A stretch of 64,000 nucleotides of DNA from Leishmania martiniquensis (taxonomy: Eukaryota > Euglenozoa > Kinetoplastea > Trypanosomatida > Trypanosomatidae): assembly GCF_017916325.1 (NCBI RefSeq), contig NC_090159.1, forward strand, positions 686,001 to 750,000, read 5' to 3'. The notes under the pieces are model-generated. The model saw only the letters and a list, made by a program, of their open reading frames with translations. It was not told the origin of the DNA and made no database searches. Below, one piece after another: positions 41,311 through 50,318 of the stretch. Position 1 is the first letter of the stretch; each line of letters starts with the position of its first letter. The position numbers were made by a program, and so were the translations under genes.

Positions 41311-42411
41311 TCACCTATTGCTCCTACTACCACTGCCCTCACTCATTGGTAAATAGGCAGGGTGGTGGTAGTAGACGTACCAGCACCACTTTAGCGACCC
41401 CTCCAAGTGGCGTTGGTAGGCGATCAACTCCTTCGCTGCCTGCACGTCAGGCGACTCCTCCATGGCGTTTGATGGAGGTCTCGACACCCACACCAACGCG
41501 AAGAGGCCAGCGCCGCTCAGGAAGGACAGACAGACCCGCGCGTTTGTGGCTCGCATCAGCCGTTGGTTCCGCCGAGCCACAAGCTCTCGCTGCTCTGCCG
41601 GCATGCGGAGCCGCAGAAAGGCGAGCACTTGCGTGAAAAACACCGATTTCTGCGGTAGCGCGTTGCGGTACAGCCACGCCGTCTTCCACGTCATTAGGTA
41701 GATGGAGGTGAACAAGATGCACGGGCTGATAAGTAGCTCCAGCCCACGCAGGCTGCGACGGCCCACGTGACCACCAAACTGCCGGTCCACGTCATACTTG
41801 GCCTGCTGCTCCACAGCTGTGAGCTCGTTGATCAAGCTCCGCAGCTCTGTTGCGGTCAGGGTGCGCGGCGGCTTCGTCAGCGTGTCGACTAAGCCGTGGC
41901 GTGTGAGCTCATAGCCGGCCAGAGGGCATTTGGGGAGTGTCTGCCACGACACAGCAGTCTTGGCCTTAGCGGCATCGGTCGCTGCCCTGTCTGTGTTCAG
42001 TGCGGTACACATGGGGCTTGTGCTAGTCGCAGTAGAGGAGAGAACCGACTGCAGTGCGGATGCGCCGGTGTTGCGCGGTATCGGTATGAATGGCTGCCAC
42101 TTGCAGAGCCTTCTCCACCACGTATTGGTGCCCTCGCTCGCATCCACGTCACGGTGGCGGCTTGCCGAGGCCGCTAGCTCTGTCCTCTCAGGTGGCGCTG
42201 CTGATGTGCGAGCTGTGGCAGATGCCGTGCCCACAGCATTCGGCGACACGGTAGCGCTTCTCACGTCACCGCCGCCAACAGAAGTGCTGGATGACGCAAG
42301 TGCGCGGTTGGTCGGTGCAAAGATGGAGGCCAGCACATCCTGCATCGTCTGTACGTCCGCCGCCGCGGTGCTTGGCTTGCCGCCCTCAGACCCGCAAGGC
42401 CACCACCGCAT
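41311..42411 (-). CDS. Hypothetical membrane protein with two predicted helices
   Basis: The frame opens at a TTG (42441). The first ATG (42411, MRWWPCGSE) gives 366 residues. The N-terminal 150 residues are Ser/Ala/Thr-rich. Two hydrophobic segments lie in the C-terminal half: about 222-242 (LRGLELLISPCILFTSIYLM) and about 292-310 (CLSFLSGAGLFALVWVS). Between them is a short basic loop (RNALPQKSVFFTQVLAFLRLRMPAEQRELVARRNQRL). The hairpin-like topology with a basic loop would suit an organelle inner-membrane protein, but no family is recognised and there is no clear targeting signal. No function is assigned. Confidence 0.75.
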   Translation of the reverse strand: MRWWPCGSEGGKPSTAAADVQTMQDVLASIFAPTNRALASSSTSVGGGDVRSATVSPNAVGTASATARTSAAPPERTELAASASRHRDVDASEGTNTWWRRLCKWQPFIPIPRNTGASALQSVLSSTATSTSPMCTALNTDRAATDAAKAKTAVSWQTLPKCPLAGYELTRHGLVDTLTKPPRTLTATELRSLINELTAVEQQAKYDVDRQFGGHVGRRSLRGLELLISPCILFTSIYLMTWKTAWLYRNALPQKSVFFTQVLAFLRLRMPAEQRELVARRNQRLMRATNARVCLSFLSGAGLFALVWVSRPPSNAMEESPDVQAAKELIAYQRHLEGSLKWCWYVYYHHPAYLPMSEGSGSRSNR

Positions 42412-43204
42412 TCTCACTGCCTTCGCGGCGAGAATAAGCAAAGGTGGGCGAGAGGGGCCTCCCCTTGTCAGGTGCTCCTACAGGGGCAGCCCACACATCA
42501 GGACACCGGCACGCAGGTGCCTTTCTCAACCATGACGATGCGCGCGCCACGGTCGGCCTGTGAGCGTATGAGTGTCTTGTGTGTGTGTGCTCCTCTGAAT
42601 GCTTTGCTGTTACTGCTAGCGCTGTAGCTGAAGGTGGAAGGGCGAGGGGAGTCGTGAGGGGCAGCAAAGACATGCCGAAGGAGTTGCCAACAGGGCAGGT
42701 GGGCGGGGAAAGTGCACCGAGGCGAAACGCGTCAGGAAGGCGGAGGGGGTGCGAGGGGTGTGGACGCAAACGCCCCGACCACGACGTCGCACAAAGGCCC
42801 CAGGTGCGGTCATGCACGCGTGTGCCAGAATGGGTGATGCCGGCTTGCCATGGCCTCACTCTCTCCCCTTCTTTTTCGTTGTGTGCTACTGTGCTCATTG
42901 CGTGGGCGACGGAATCAGCCCGCAGTGACGCGCGCCAATACAAAGGCAGGGCATAGTGCCGGGGGAGGGCGCGAGGGACCCGGAATACGTCGCCTGCCCG
43001 CTACCACAGCACGATGGTGCATACACACGATGGGGAGGGTGAAGGAAGTGCTGCATCGGGCGATTCATCTGTACATCTGTGAAGGAGAAAGGGAGGAGGG
43101 GTGGTCAGTGGGGGTGGGTGGTTAATGTGCGTGAGCGCGTTCCTCAGCATGCGCCGACAGCGCGCCTCCCCTTTTTCATGTACGGTGTGCCTGTGATAGT
43201 CGTG
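42412..43204. other. Intergenic
   Basis: No supported gene in 0.8 kb. The sequence is GC-rich with a short GT run near 42577-42588. It may contain degenerate repeat DNA, which I could not align. Confidence 0.5.
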
Positions 43205-45586
43205 CTACGTGGGCGTTTGGCACAGTAGTGCGCGTGCCTCGGCGATCCCATATGACTCCAGGGCACGCAGCCGGTACCACTCGCCGAAGATGCGGAGCAG
43301 CTTTACCCAGTTCTCGCGCTGGTGTTCGGCGTATGCTAGCCACTCCACCATGCTCTCGGGCATCGGCACACCGACATCCGTCACGGAGTCCAACGACGGT
43401 AAATATGCACATCCGCCGCGCAATCGACTGCGTCGGCGAATAACCATGTCGAGGAGAAACATGCGCAGCTCGCGCGGGAGGGCGCGTCGCACCGGCGACA
43501 GCATCTCCCACCGTGTACGCAGCTCAGACTCCTCCGACGACCCCACTTTTACGCCTTGGAGAACTGTCTGCGCAGTTTGCAGGGCGCGGTAGCAGCAGGA
43601 GGTGCACGGCAGCGGAAGAGACGTGGGCGACTGCTCGCCAGGGAAGGTCTGCGCGCTGCATTCCTCCACGTGGCTTCGAAGCCTCTCTGCGCAGTGACAA
43701 GCGTGGAAAGCGTGAATCGCGGCAGCAGCCGTCGCCGTCCTTGACGACGGCTGTGGAGCATCCACAGCCCCTCCCATGTACGTTTTCACCCAGGCTGCCG
43801 CCTCGGCCTGGTGGCGCCGGAGGTGATACAGGCACCGCGCCATGATGGGAGGAAGTACGCGCATGTCGTGATCGCCGTGAGAAGCGCCAGAGGGTTGCTC
43901 ACTCGGGGCGCTCCTGGCACCGCTAGAGCCGCCGAGGTGCGTGTGCATGCGCTTGATGTGCGTCTCCAGCGCCTCAGAAGAAGCCTCGCCGGCCACGAGG
44001 TGATTGAGCACGTGCTGGGCAATATCCGCGATGCGCTGCTCGCACGCCCGCATGGAGGGGAGATGAGTTTCGGAGAAGCGCCGGGTGACAAGGGCTGCGA
44101 CGATTCGGTAGTAGAGGGCCGTCATCTCGCTTAGCGGCGTTGCTCCCGCTTCTGCTACTCGTGCGGTGTCCATCAAGTATTCGTGCAGCACATCGCTCTG
44201 GTCGAGCTGTACGTGCAGCTGCCGCAGTCGATACAAGTGGCGCTGAATCACAATGCCGCCCGCCTGCTCCGACGTCTCGAGCTCGGTCTCGAGGGCCGGG
44301 TTAGCTTGAAGGCCACACAGAAGGGCAGCAACGTTTGCCTTCGCTTCCCAGTAGCTCAGCATAGCATCTTCGATGGCGGTGGTACCACTTGAGAGCGCTC
44401 CTGCACGGTGCTTCCTTTCTCGCTGTTGCGGCGGACAGACACGTGCCACATACCAGAGGACAGCGTTGGTGTGCGGCAGGATGGCCAGCGTGTCGGCGCC
44501 GAAGTCGACGCACGCCTGCAACGCAGCGCGCACGCCGTCTGAGGTGGGCAGCGGAGGGGCGAAGTACGCAGACTCATTCACGCAGGCGGGCTGCTGTGTG
44601 CCTTCCTTTGCAGCGCTGAAGCAGCACGACGCTGTCAGGAAGTCGCTCATGCAGGCGTTTACCTCAGACATCATTTGTGTCAGCAGCGAGTCACCGTCGG
44701 CATAGGAGGGTAAGCGGAAGACGACATGCTCTCCAACAGGCTGGCCAGTCGCCGCCCCAGTAACGGCGGTTTGGGGCGCGCCGCTATCGCTGCAGTTCAT
44801 TGCCTCCCTGACAGCACTGCGCACTGTGAACACCTGTAGTTCTTCGTGCCAGCGGCGTGCCTCGCGGGCTTTCAGGCGCTGATGCTTGATGTTGGCAGCC
44901 TCTTCATTCCACTCGTGCAGTGCGCGCGCTGTTGATGGTGGGAGCCGCTCGAGGTCGACGAGCACCTCCAGCGCCGGAATAACGTCACCCACGCCGGGGT
45001 GGTTAGAACACCACGCACACAGCATCACGCGCTGCTTGCGGAGGGCAGCGAGAAGCCGTCGGCCGGAGAGGGCATAGATACCGTCGTTGTCGCGCAGGTC
45101 CACCAGCTCCAGTGCCGGTAGCCTCCCGCCCGCTAGCGGCTCTGTTTCCAGCAGAGGCCCGCCGATGGTCGTCACGGCCGGCACTGCGGCGGCTTCCTCG
45201 CACTCATCCATCAGGTTCGCCGTCAGCGCAGCGCTCAGTGCCTCGATCGTGCGGGGCCCTGCGCCCACGCCGCGGGCTTCGATGGCGCGCACCCACCGCA
45301 GCATCGGTAGCACGCGCATGAAAGCCGCGAGCCCAGCGTCGCCGAGATACGACTGCGACAGCGTAAGGTGAGTTGGGAAGCACAAGTTGGGGGCATAGGC
45401 CAGAAGCATCTTGGCGGTGGCCGCCGGCGGTGGCGGTGCTGGCGTGATCTCGTCAGCGTTCGAGGCGGCATCGGCCGCCGTGTCGAGGGCCACATCGATG
45501 CCGTGAAACAGTTTCACCAGCTCACTATGAGAGACGCAGCCTTCCTCAGCGCATGCGTAGCGGTACAGTGCTGAGGTGCACCGCAT
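43205..45586 (-). CDS. Hypothetical leucine-rich-repeat-like protein
   Basis: The open frame reaches 45874 but begins at a GTG and first reads through a CV-repeat encoded by an AC microsatellite. The first ATG (45586, MRCTSALYRYAC) gives 793 residues. Residues about 69-205 have leucine-rich repeat character (THLTLSQSYLGDAGLAAFM, LPALELVDLRDNDGIYALS). The remaining two thirds are mostly helical with no recognised domain and include many Cys/His residues without an obvious zinc-binding spacing. No signal peptide or membrane helix is seen. Function is unknown. LRR proteins commonly act in protein binding, but nothing here says with what. Confidence 0.75.
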   Translation of the reverse strand: MRCTSALYRYACAEEGCVSHSELVKLFHGIDVALDTAADAASNADEITPAPPPPAATAKMLLAYAPNLCFPTHLTLSQSYLGDAGLAAFMRVLPMLRWVRAIEARGVGAGPRTIEALSAALTANLMDECEEAAAVPAVTTIGGPLLETEPLAGGRLPALELVDLRDNDGIYALSGRRLLAALRKQRVMLCAWCSNHPGVGDVIPALEVLVDLERLPPSTARALHEWNEEAANIKHQRLKAREARRWHEELQVFTVRSAVREAMNCSDSGAPQTAVTGAATGQPVGEHVVFRLPSYADGDSLLTQMMSEVNACMSDFLTASCCFSAAKEGTQQPACVNESAYFAPPLPTSDGVRAALQACVDFGADTLAILPHTNAVLWYVARVCPPQQRERKHRAGALSSGTTAIEDAMLSYWEAKANVAALLCGLQANPALETELETSEQAGGIVIQRHLYRLRQLHVQLDQSDVLHEYLMDTARVAEAGATPLSEMTALYYRIVAALVTRRFSETHLPSMRACEQRIADIAQHVLNHLVAGEASSEALETHIKRMHTHLGGSSGARSAPSEQPSGASHGDHDMRVLPPIMARCLYHLRRHQAEAAAWVKTYMGGAVDAPQPSSRTATAAAAIHAFHACHCAERLRSHVEECSAQTFPGEQSPTSLPLPCTSCCYRALQTAQTVLQGVKVGSSEESELRTRWEMLSPVRRALPRELRMFLLDMVIRRRSRLRGGCAYLPSLDSVTDVGVPMPESMVEWLAYAEHQRENWVKLLRIFGEWYRLRALESYGIAEARALLCQTPT

Positions 45587-46211
45587 TGTCGATGATGTAC
45601 CGGCGGCGTTAGCTCTCTCGCTCGTCGAGTCTCCAGCTGCGCTTTCACGCCCCCAAAGCGGTGCTGAAGTTCGTCTATGCGAGCGCGTGTGCCTTTGCTC
45701 AGGCGCGGCGGTGTGACTGTGTGCGCGCCGAGGGGGACGGAGGAGAGGGGAGGGGGTGAGCGAAGCGGCAGCAGCGGTGAGGGGAGGAGAGAGTGGCAGC
45801 TGCAGACGGATGCGCGCATAGACACACACACACACACACACACACAAGCGTCGTCCGCGGCGACGCTCATGCACACTTTTCCCTCCCTGTTGAGCGAATG
45901 GGTGAGTGGAGCAGCCCTGCGCTGGTCAGTAGCTGGTCTCTCGTCTTCTTCCCAGGGCGCCATTACCCATGCAGCGCGGCCACTCGAGCGGTCCAGGGCA
46001 ACGGAGAGAGAGAGTCAGAGGTGAACTAAGAGAGGCTGCAGTGAACGGCACAACACACACACACAGGCACATCGACAGGAAGTTCAGCGAGTCGATCACC
46101 ACGCGCAGAGCCCTTCCTCGCCAGAGTCGCAGGCATAGTAGGAGCGGCAGATAAGCAGCCGAAAGAGGGGAGAAATCGGCCGAGCGCGCGCTCACTCGCG
46201 TCTGCACTTCT
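45587..46211. other. Intergenic with AC microsatellite and pyrimidine tract
   Basis: No supported gene. It holds an AC repeat at about 45822-45845 and a plus-strand purine block (about 45736-45793). On the transcribed strand the latter is a C/T tract lying about 150-210 nt before the 793-aa gene start. Confidence 0.6.
45822..45845. repeat. AC/GT microsatellite
   Basis: About twelve AC units occur upstream of the leucine-rich protein gene. It is translated as a Cys-Val run in the false N-terminal extension of that frame, which supports starting the gene downstream of it. Confidence 0.9.
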
Positions 46212-49127
46212 CTACGCGTGTTGCGTTCGGTTGAGTGCCCCAGAGACCCGTCGATCCAACGCCTCAATCACATGCAGTACCTCAGTCGCAAATATAGATG
46301 AATAGTCCGCCGCGCCGTCGATGGCGCCGCGGCTCATGTCTTTTCCTCTGTAGGGTCGGCGAGCGTAGGGCGAGATGATCACACCGCTGTTGGCACAAGG
46401 CGTTGTTGTGCATGGCGGCGATGGTGCGGCATACGATGCGGAGGCACTCGACAACGAGCGACACGGGTCACGGTAGGGCGACGCCGGTAGCATGCGTTCG
46501 GCATCAGGCGCTCTCACACTCGTGTGCGGCCGCGCTGCTGTGGATGAAGGGCCCTTCGGCAGGCATGATATCCCGTTGATCGCGGGCGCGTCGACACTGA
46601 GAGGGGGCTCAGCGACGCGTGTGTAAGCGTGCACAGGGCCCTCCACTTCGGTAGCGGTGATGAAAAGAGATGGGGACGCCGGCACAGACGCCGATGGCGA
46701 GGGTGTCTGCCCGGCACGCCACTGGACAAGTGTGCTCGGCTTGCTATTCGCTTCGGCGGGTGATGCTGATGCCGATTCGCGGAGCGGCGTGCCTGAAACA
46801 CCTCCACGCACGTCCCCCTCCTTGTGCGTCGGTGGCACATCGGGGTTTTCTGTTCCCTCCTCGCTGAGCCCACGAGAGGTGGACGCCATCGCGGGTGTCA
46901 TACGTGAGGGGTGCCGCCACACCGAGGAAGAACGACTCTGCTCGGCCACTGGCGCGGCCGCGTTGGCGACGACGGTAGGAGAACCGAGAAGGACTGAGAC
47001 AGCCTTGTGCTCCAGTGGCAGTGACAAGGGTGGCGGTGTCGGGCTCGACGAGAAAGACTGCACTGTCGAAGGCGCCAAAGGTGCGCGCATCCGCTCAAGG
47101 GCCTCGCTCGACTGCAGCGGTGGTAACCCGCGACTCGCCGCCGGCCACGTCGACTTCAAGTCCTTTAGCGCGCAATACTGCTGATGCAGCTCCTGGTAAC
47201 GCACCTCCGCCGCCGCATCGCAGGCAGTTTGCTTCATGCGCTCGGCGTCCACAGCTGAGGCGGCCAGCCGCTGCTCCTGCAGTTGCCGGAGGTCCTTGCT
47301 GAGCTCTCTGAGGCGAACCTGGAGCAGCTCGACTGAGTGCTGAATGAGCCCCCAGTCTTCGGAGCATTTCAGTGTCTGCGCCAGACGTCCACGGCGGTGC
47401 GCCTCTTCGCGGCGGCACTCCAGTAAGGCGGCGTCGGCCTCCTCCACGCGGCGCTGCAAAGCTCCGATGCGCCCGCGCGACACCTCCACCATACTCTCCT
47501 GTGACGCTGACATGTGCCGCGCAGCCTCCAGCTGACGCTGCGCCTCCTCGTAGCACTGCTTGAAGTGCGCTGCGTCCGCCGCCCAGCGCCGCCGCTGGTG
47601 CCGCACACTGCTCAGCACCGTGGCAACGTGCTTTAGTGCGAGCAATAACGGCGTGAGGGCAGTGCGCAGACTTGCTTCGTCCGTAAGAGTCGTGGCGGCG
47701 GATATCTGCGGCGCCGCCTCTGCCCCCCCGGTTGCATCCTGAGAGATGCTTGGGCGGTGGTTCTGCATGAGTGCCTGGTGTGAGCTAGGCCGCGAGGGAT
47801 GGTGCCGCTCTGGTCGTGTAGCCGCGGCAAGGTCGGCGCCAGCGCTCGTTTGCGCCTCGCTCGCTTCGTCGCGCGACGCGGATACTAACGGCGGCGACAA
47901 TCCCTCTGTACCCCACACCTTCCCGAACACCGCAGCCTCTGCGCAGTGGAGTGCATCCTCAGCGTGTGCGCGCGCATTTTCAGCTGCCGAGCCACCCTGG
48001 CGCAGCGGCGTCTCCATGAGCGCGTTCGCCGCGGGCGCGCTGGCTGAGTGAGAGTCGGCAGAGAAGAGCACGACGTGGGGGATGCCGCCAGCGTCACTCT
48101 TCGTGCTGGCGGCCTTGGTGAGGCCTGCCTCGGCGTGCTCAGCGATGCACGCGAGCACCCCGCTCGCGGTGCCTTCCTCTCTGCTCAGGCTATCGTACGC
48201 GAGACTTTGCTGATAGTCATAAATCACGTTGCCGAGCAGTCCGGCAACGCGTTCCAACGCGCTTTGTAGAGCCGCCGATAGCCGCTGCTGTGCCGTACCC
48301 CTGGCAAGCTCATCTGCGTGACGCACGCGCAGTTGCTCCTGCACGACGCGCAGTTGCTGCTCTACGTGGGAGTGCTGCTGCAGAGCACGCTCCTCGCTGT
48401 GCCGAGCAGCCGTGATGTCCGTCTGCAGGCTTCGCATTTCGATTTCTTGCCGGCGCAGCGCATCGCTTAGCTCTGCAACGCGGTCCCAGGCTTCCTGCAC
48501 GTTGCTCGACAGCTGGTCACGCTCGGCAGTCAAGGAGAGCACTGCCAGCTTCGCCCCTGTTGCATCGCGGCGCAGCTCCTCTGTCTGCGCCTGGCGCACA
48601 TGCAGTCGCTCTAGCATTTCCTGCAGCTCGAGCCGAAGAGTCAGCTTCTCTGTCTCCAGGTCTTGACAACGTCGCCGCAGCTCAGCGCATGTCTCGTCGC
48701 TCGTGCGCGCGTGCTGGCGAGCTTGCAAGAGACTGTGGGGCGCGTGGTACAGCTCACTCAAGTCAGCCACCATCTGCACCTCGGCTGCATTGGTGACTGA
48801 CGACACGCTTTCGGCTACCGTCTCATTGGTGAATGCCGCGGCAGCGTTCAACTGCCCCGATTTGCGTGCAGAGTTCGCTAGCACTCGCGTGATAGAACGG
48901 TGTCGACTACGCTGTTGCGACAGATCTTCCTCTCCAGGTGCAGGGGGGGCCAAGGATGAGGGCGACGGCAAAGAGCACTTGGTGGCCTTTCCCTGCGCAG
49001 ACGGCGGACGTTGCCCCACAGCCCCGTCATCGAGCAGTGGCAGTGATGCTGGCGGGGCCCGGATCACCACCGTGGTGTTCAGCTCCTCTGTTGAGGCATG
49101 AGAAGGTGATCTGCCACCGTCACTCAT
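46212..49127 (-). CDS. Hypothetical large coiled-coil protein
   Basis: The open frame starts at a GTG (49148). The first ATG (49127, MSDGGRSPSH) gives 971 residues. Long heptad-rich coiled-coil regions lie at about 130-300 (LEMLERLHVRQAQTEELRRD-type sequence) and about 500-680 (CYEEAQRQLEAARHM, VELLQVRLRELSKDLRQLQEQ). They are separated by an Ala/Ser-rich linker and followed by about 280 residues of Pro/Ser-rich low-complexity sequence. There is no membrane segment and no recognised catalytic domain. A structural or scaffold role in the cytoskeleton or flagellar base is possible, but only the coiled-coil character supports it. Confidence 0.8.
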   Translation of the reverse strand: MSDGGRSPSHASTEELNTTVVIRAPPASLPLLDDGAVGQRPPSAQGKATKCSLPSPSSLAPPAPGEEDLSQQRSRHRSITRVLANSARKSGQLNAAAAFTNETVAESVSSVTNAAEVQMVADLSELYHAPHSLLQARQHARTSDETCAELRRRCQDLETEKLTLRLELQEMLERLHVRQAQTEELRRDATGAKLAVLSLTAERDQLSSNVQEAWDRVAELSDALRRQEIEMRSLQTDITAARHSEERALQQHSHVEQQLRVVQEQLRVRHADELARGTAQQRLSAALQSALERVAGLLGNVIYDYQQSLAYDSLSREEGTASGVLACIAEHAEAGLTKAASTKSDAGGIPHVVLFSADSHSASAPAANALMETPLRQGGSAAENARAHAEDALHCAEAAVFGKVWGTEGLSPPLVSASRDEASEAQTSAGADLAAATRPERHHPSRPSSHQALMQNHRPSISQDATGGAEAAPQISAATTLTDEASLRTALTPLLLALKHVATVLSSVRHQRRRWAADAAHFKQCYEEAQRQLEAARHMSASQESMVEVSRGRIGALQRRVEEADAALLECRREEAHRRGRLAQTLKCSEDWGLIQHSVELLQVRLRELSKDLRQLQEQRLAASAVDAERMKQTACDAAAEVRYQELHQQYCALKDLKSTWPAASRGLPPLQSSEALERMRAPLAPSTVQSFSSSPTPPPLSLPLEHKAVSVLLGSPTVVANAAAPVAEQSRSSSVWRHPSRMTPAMASTSRGLSEEGTENPDVPPTHKEGDVRGGVSGTPLRESASASPAEANSKPSTLVQWRAGQTPSPSASVPASPSLFITATEVEGPVHAYTRVAEPPLSVDAPAINGISCLPKGPSSTAARPHTSVRAPDAERMLPASPYRDPCRSLSSASASYAAPSPPCTTTPCANSGVIISPYARRPYRGKDMSRGAIDGAADYSSIFATEVLHVIEALDRRVSGALNRTQHA

Positions 49128-50318
49128 CGAGAGTGAGACAGCACACACGGCGAAAAACGGGGTGGGGTGAGGTGCAGAGGGGGTGGGGGTGGAACGAAGC
49201 GCCAGGAGGAATGACCGCCGTGCCTTTCACACAGCAAGGGATAGCGGCAGGGGCGGCTTCCACACATGCGGCCAGCCGTAACGCTCCCTGTTGAAGACTG
49301 ACGCACACGAAAAAAGTCTATGCAGCGGTACCTTCTATGTGTGTATACGTCTGTGTGTGTGTGTCAGCGGCCATGAATGCTTGGACGATATGTGCCCATA
49401 CGCATATCTGCGCCCAGTGGTAGACGATGGGGAGGTCACGGTGGCGATGGCACACGCAACAGCGATTTGTTGTACAGTGCCGACCCCGAGGAATACACCA
49501 CGGCAACTATATATATGAGGAAGTGAGGAAGCACGTCTGGAGGCGTTTTTTCTGTTGGGATCTATGCAGAAGTACGGAGGGGAGCGGCTGCGTGAATAAA
49601 AAAGAGGGGGGGGGGTGCCGTGCAGAGGAGGAGCGAGGGGAGAGGGCGAGGGGGGCGGGGCAGCTGGAAGTTGTGCGGGCTTAGGGAGCGGGTCTCGCAA
49701 GCAGCACATTCCGTAGAGACGTCAAAGGCAAGCGCCATACCTGCGCTGTTCTGTTCTCTGCTTCTCTTTTTATTGTGTCGGTGTGTGCGTCTCTCTGATC
49801 TGTGGTGGCAACGCACCGCATCCTTTCCCCGAACGGCGCACTCCGCCGTACACACACACGCGCACACACACACATGCACACCTGCATAGCGTCATATTCC
49901 GTTGCCTTCACTTGGCCGGCGTGCGCGCCCTTCGTCAACTCGCCACCACCGAACAACAAAAAAAATCATTCGCTCCCTTTCTGCCTTCCACACCCATTTC
50001 AGAGCGGTGACAACAGCGACGGCACCGACTCAACTCACACTCTCACATACCGACCGTGTGCATGTGTGTGAGGGGAGGGGGGGAAGGGGGAGAGGAGGGC
50101 AGCATCGGAGGTAGAGTGCCCCTCCCGCCTGGGGCACGGCATCTTTTCAGTTAGCACCGCGTGAGAAACAGCGGATCGCCCCCATTGCACCGCCCGCGCG
50201 TCCTTCCCACTCATGCCCCCTCTTCACACAGCACTCTGCCCCGGGTAAGGGACGGCAGAGGGCGGTAGGTGAGTCTCTGACGCTCGACCAGAGGAATGCA
50301 GCGTTACACATGCGCGCA
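49128..50318. other. Intergenic
   Basis: No supported gene in 1.2 kb. It contains a GT run (about 49351-49363), a plus-strand purine/G block at about 49600-49660 and an AC-rich run at about 49850-49874. Nothing else is recognisable. Confidence 0.5.
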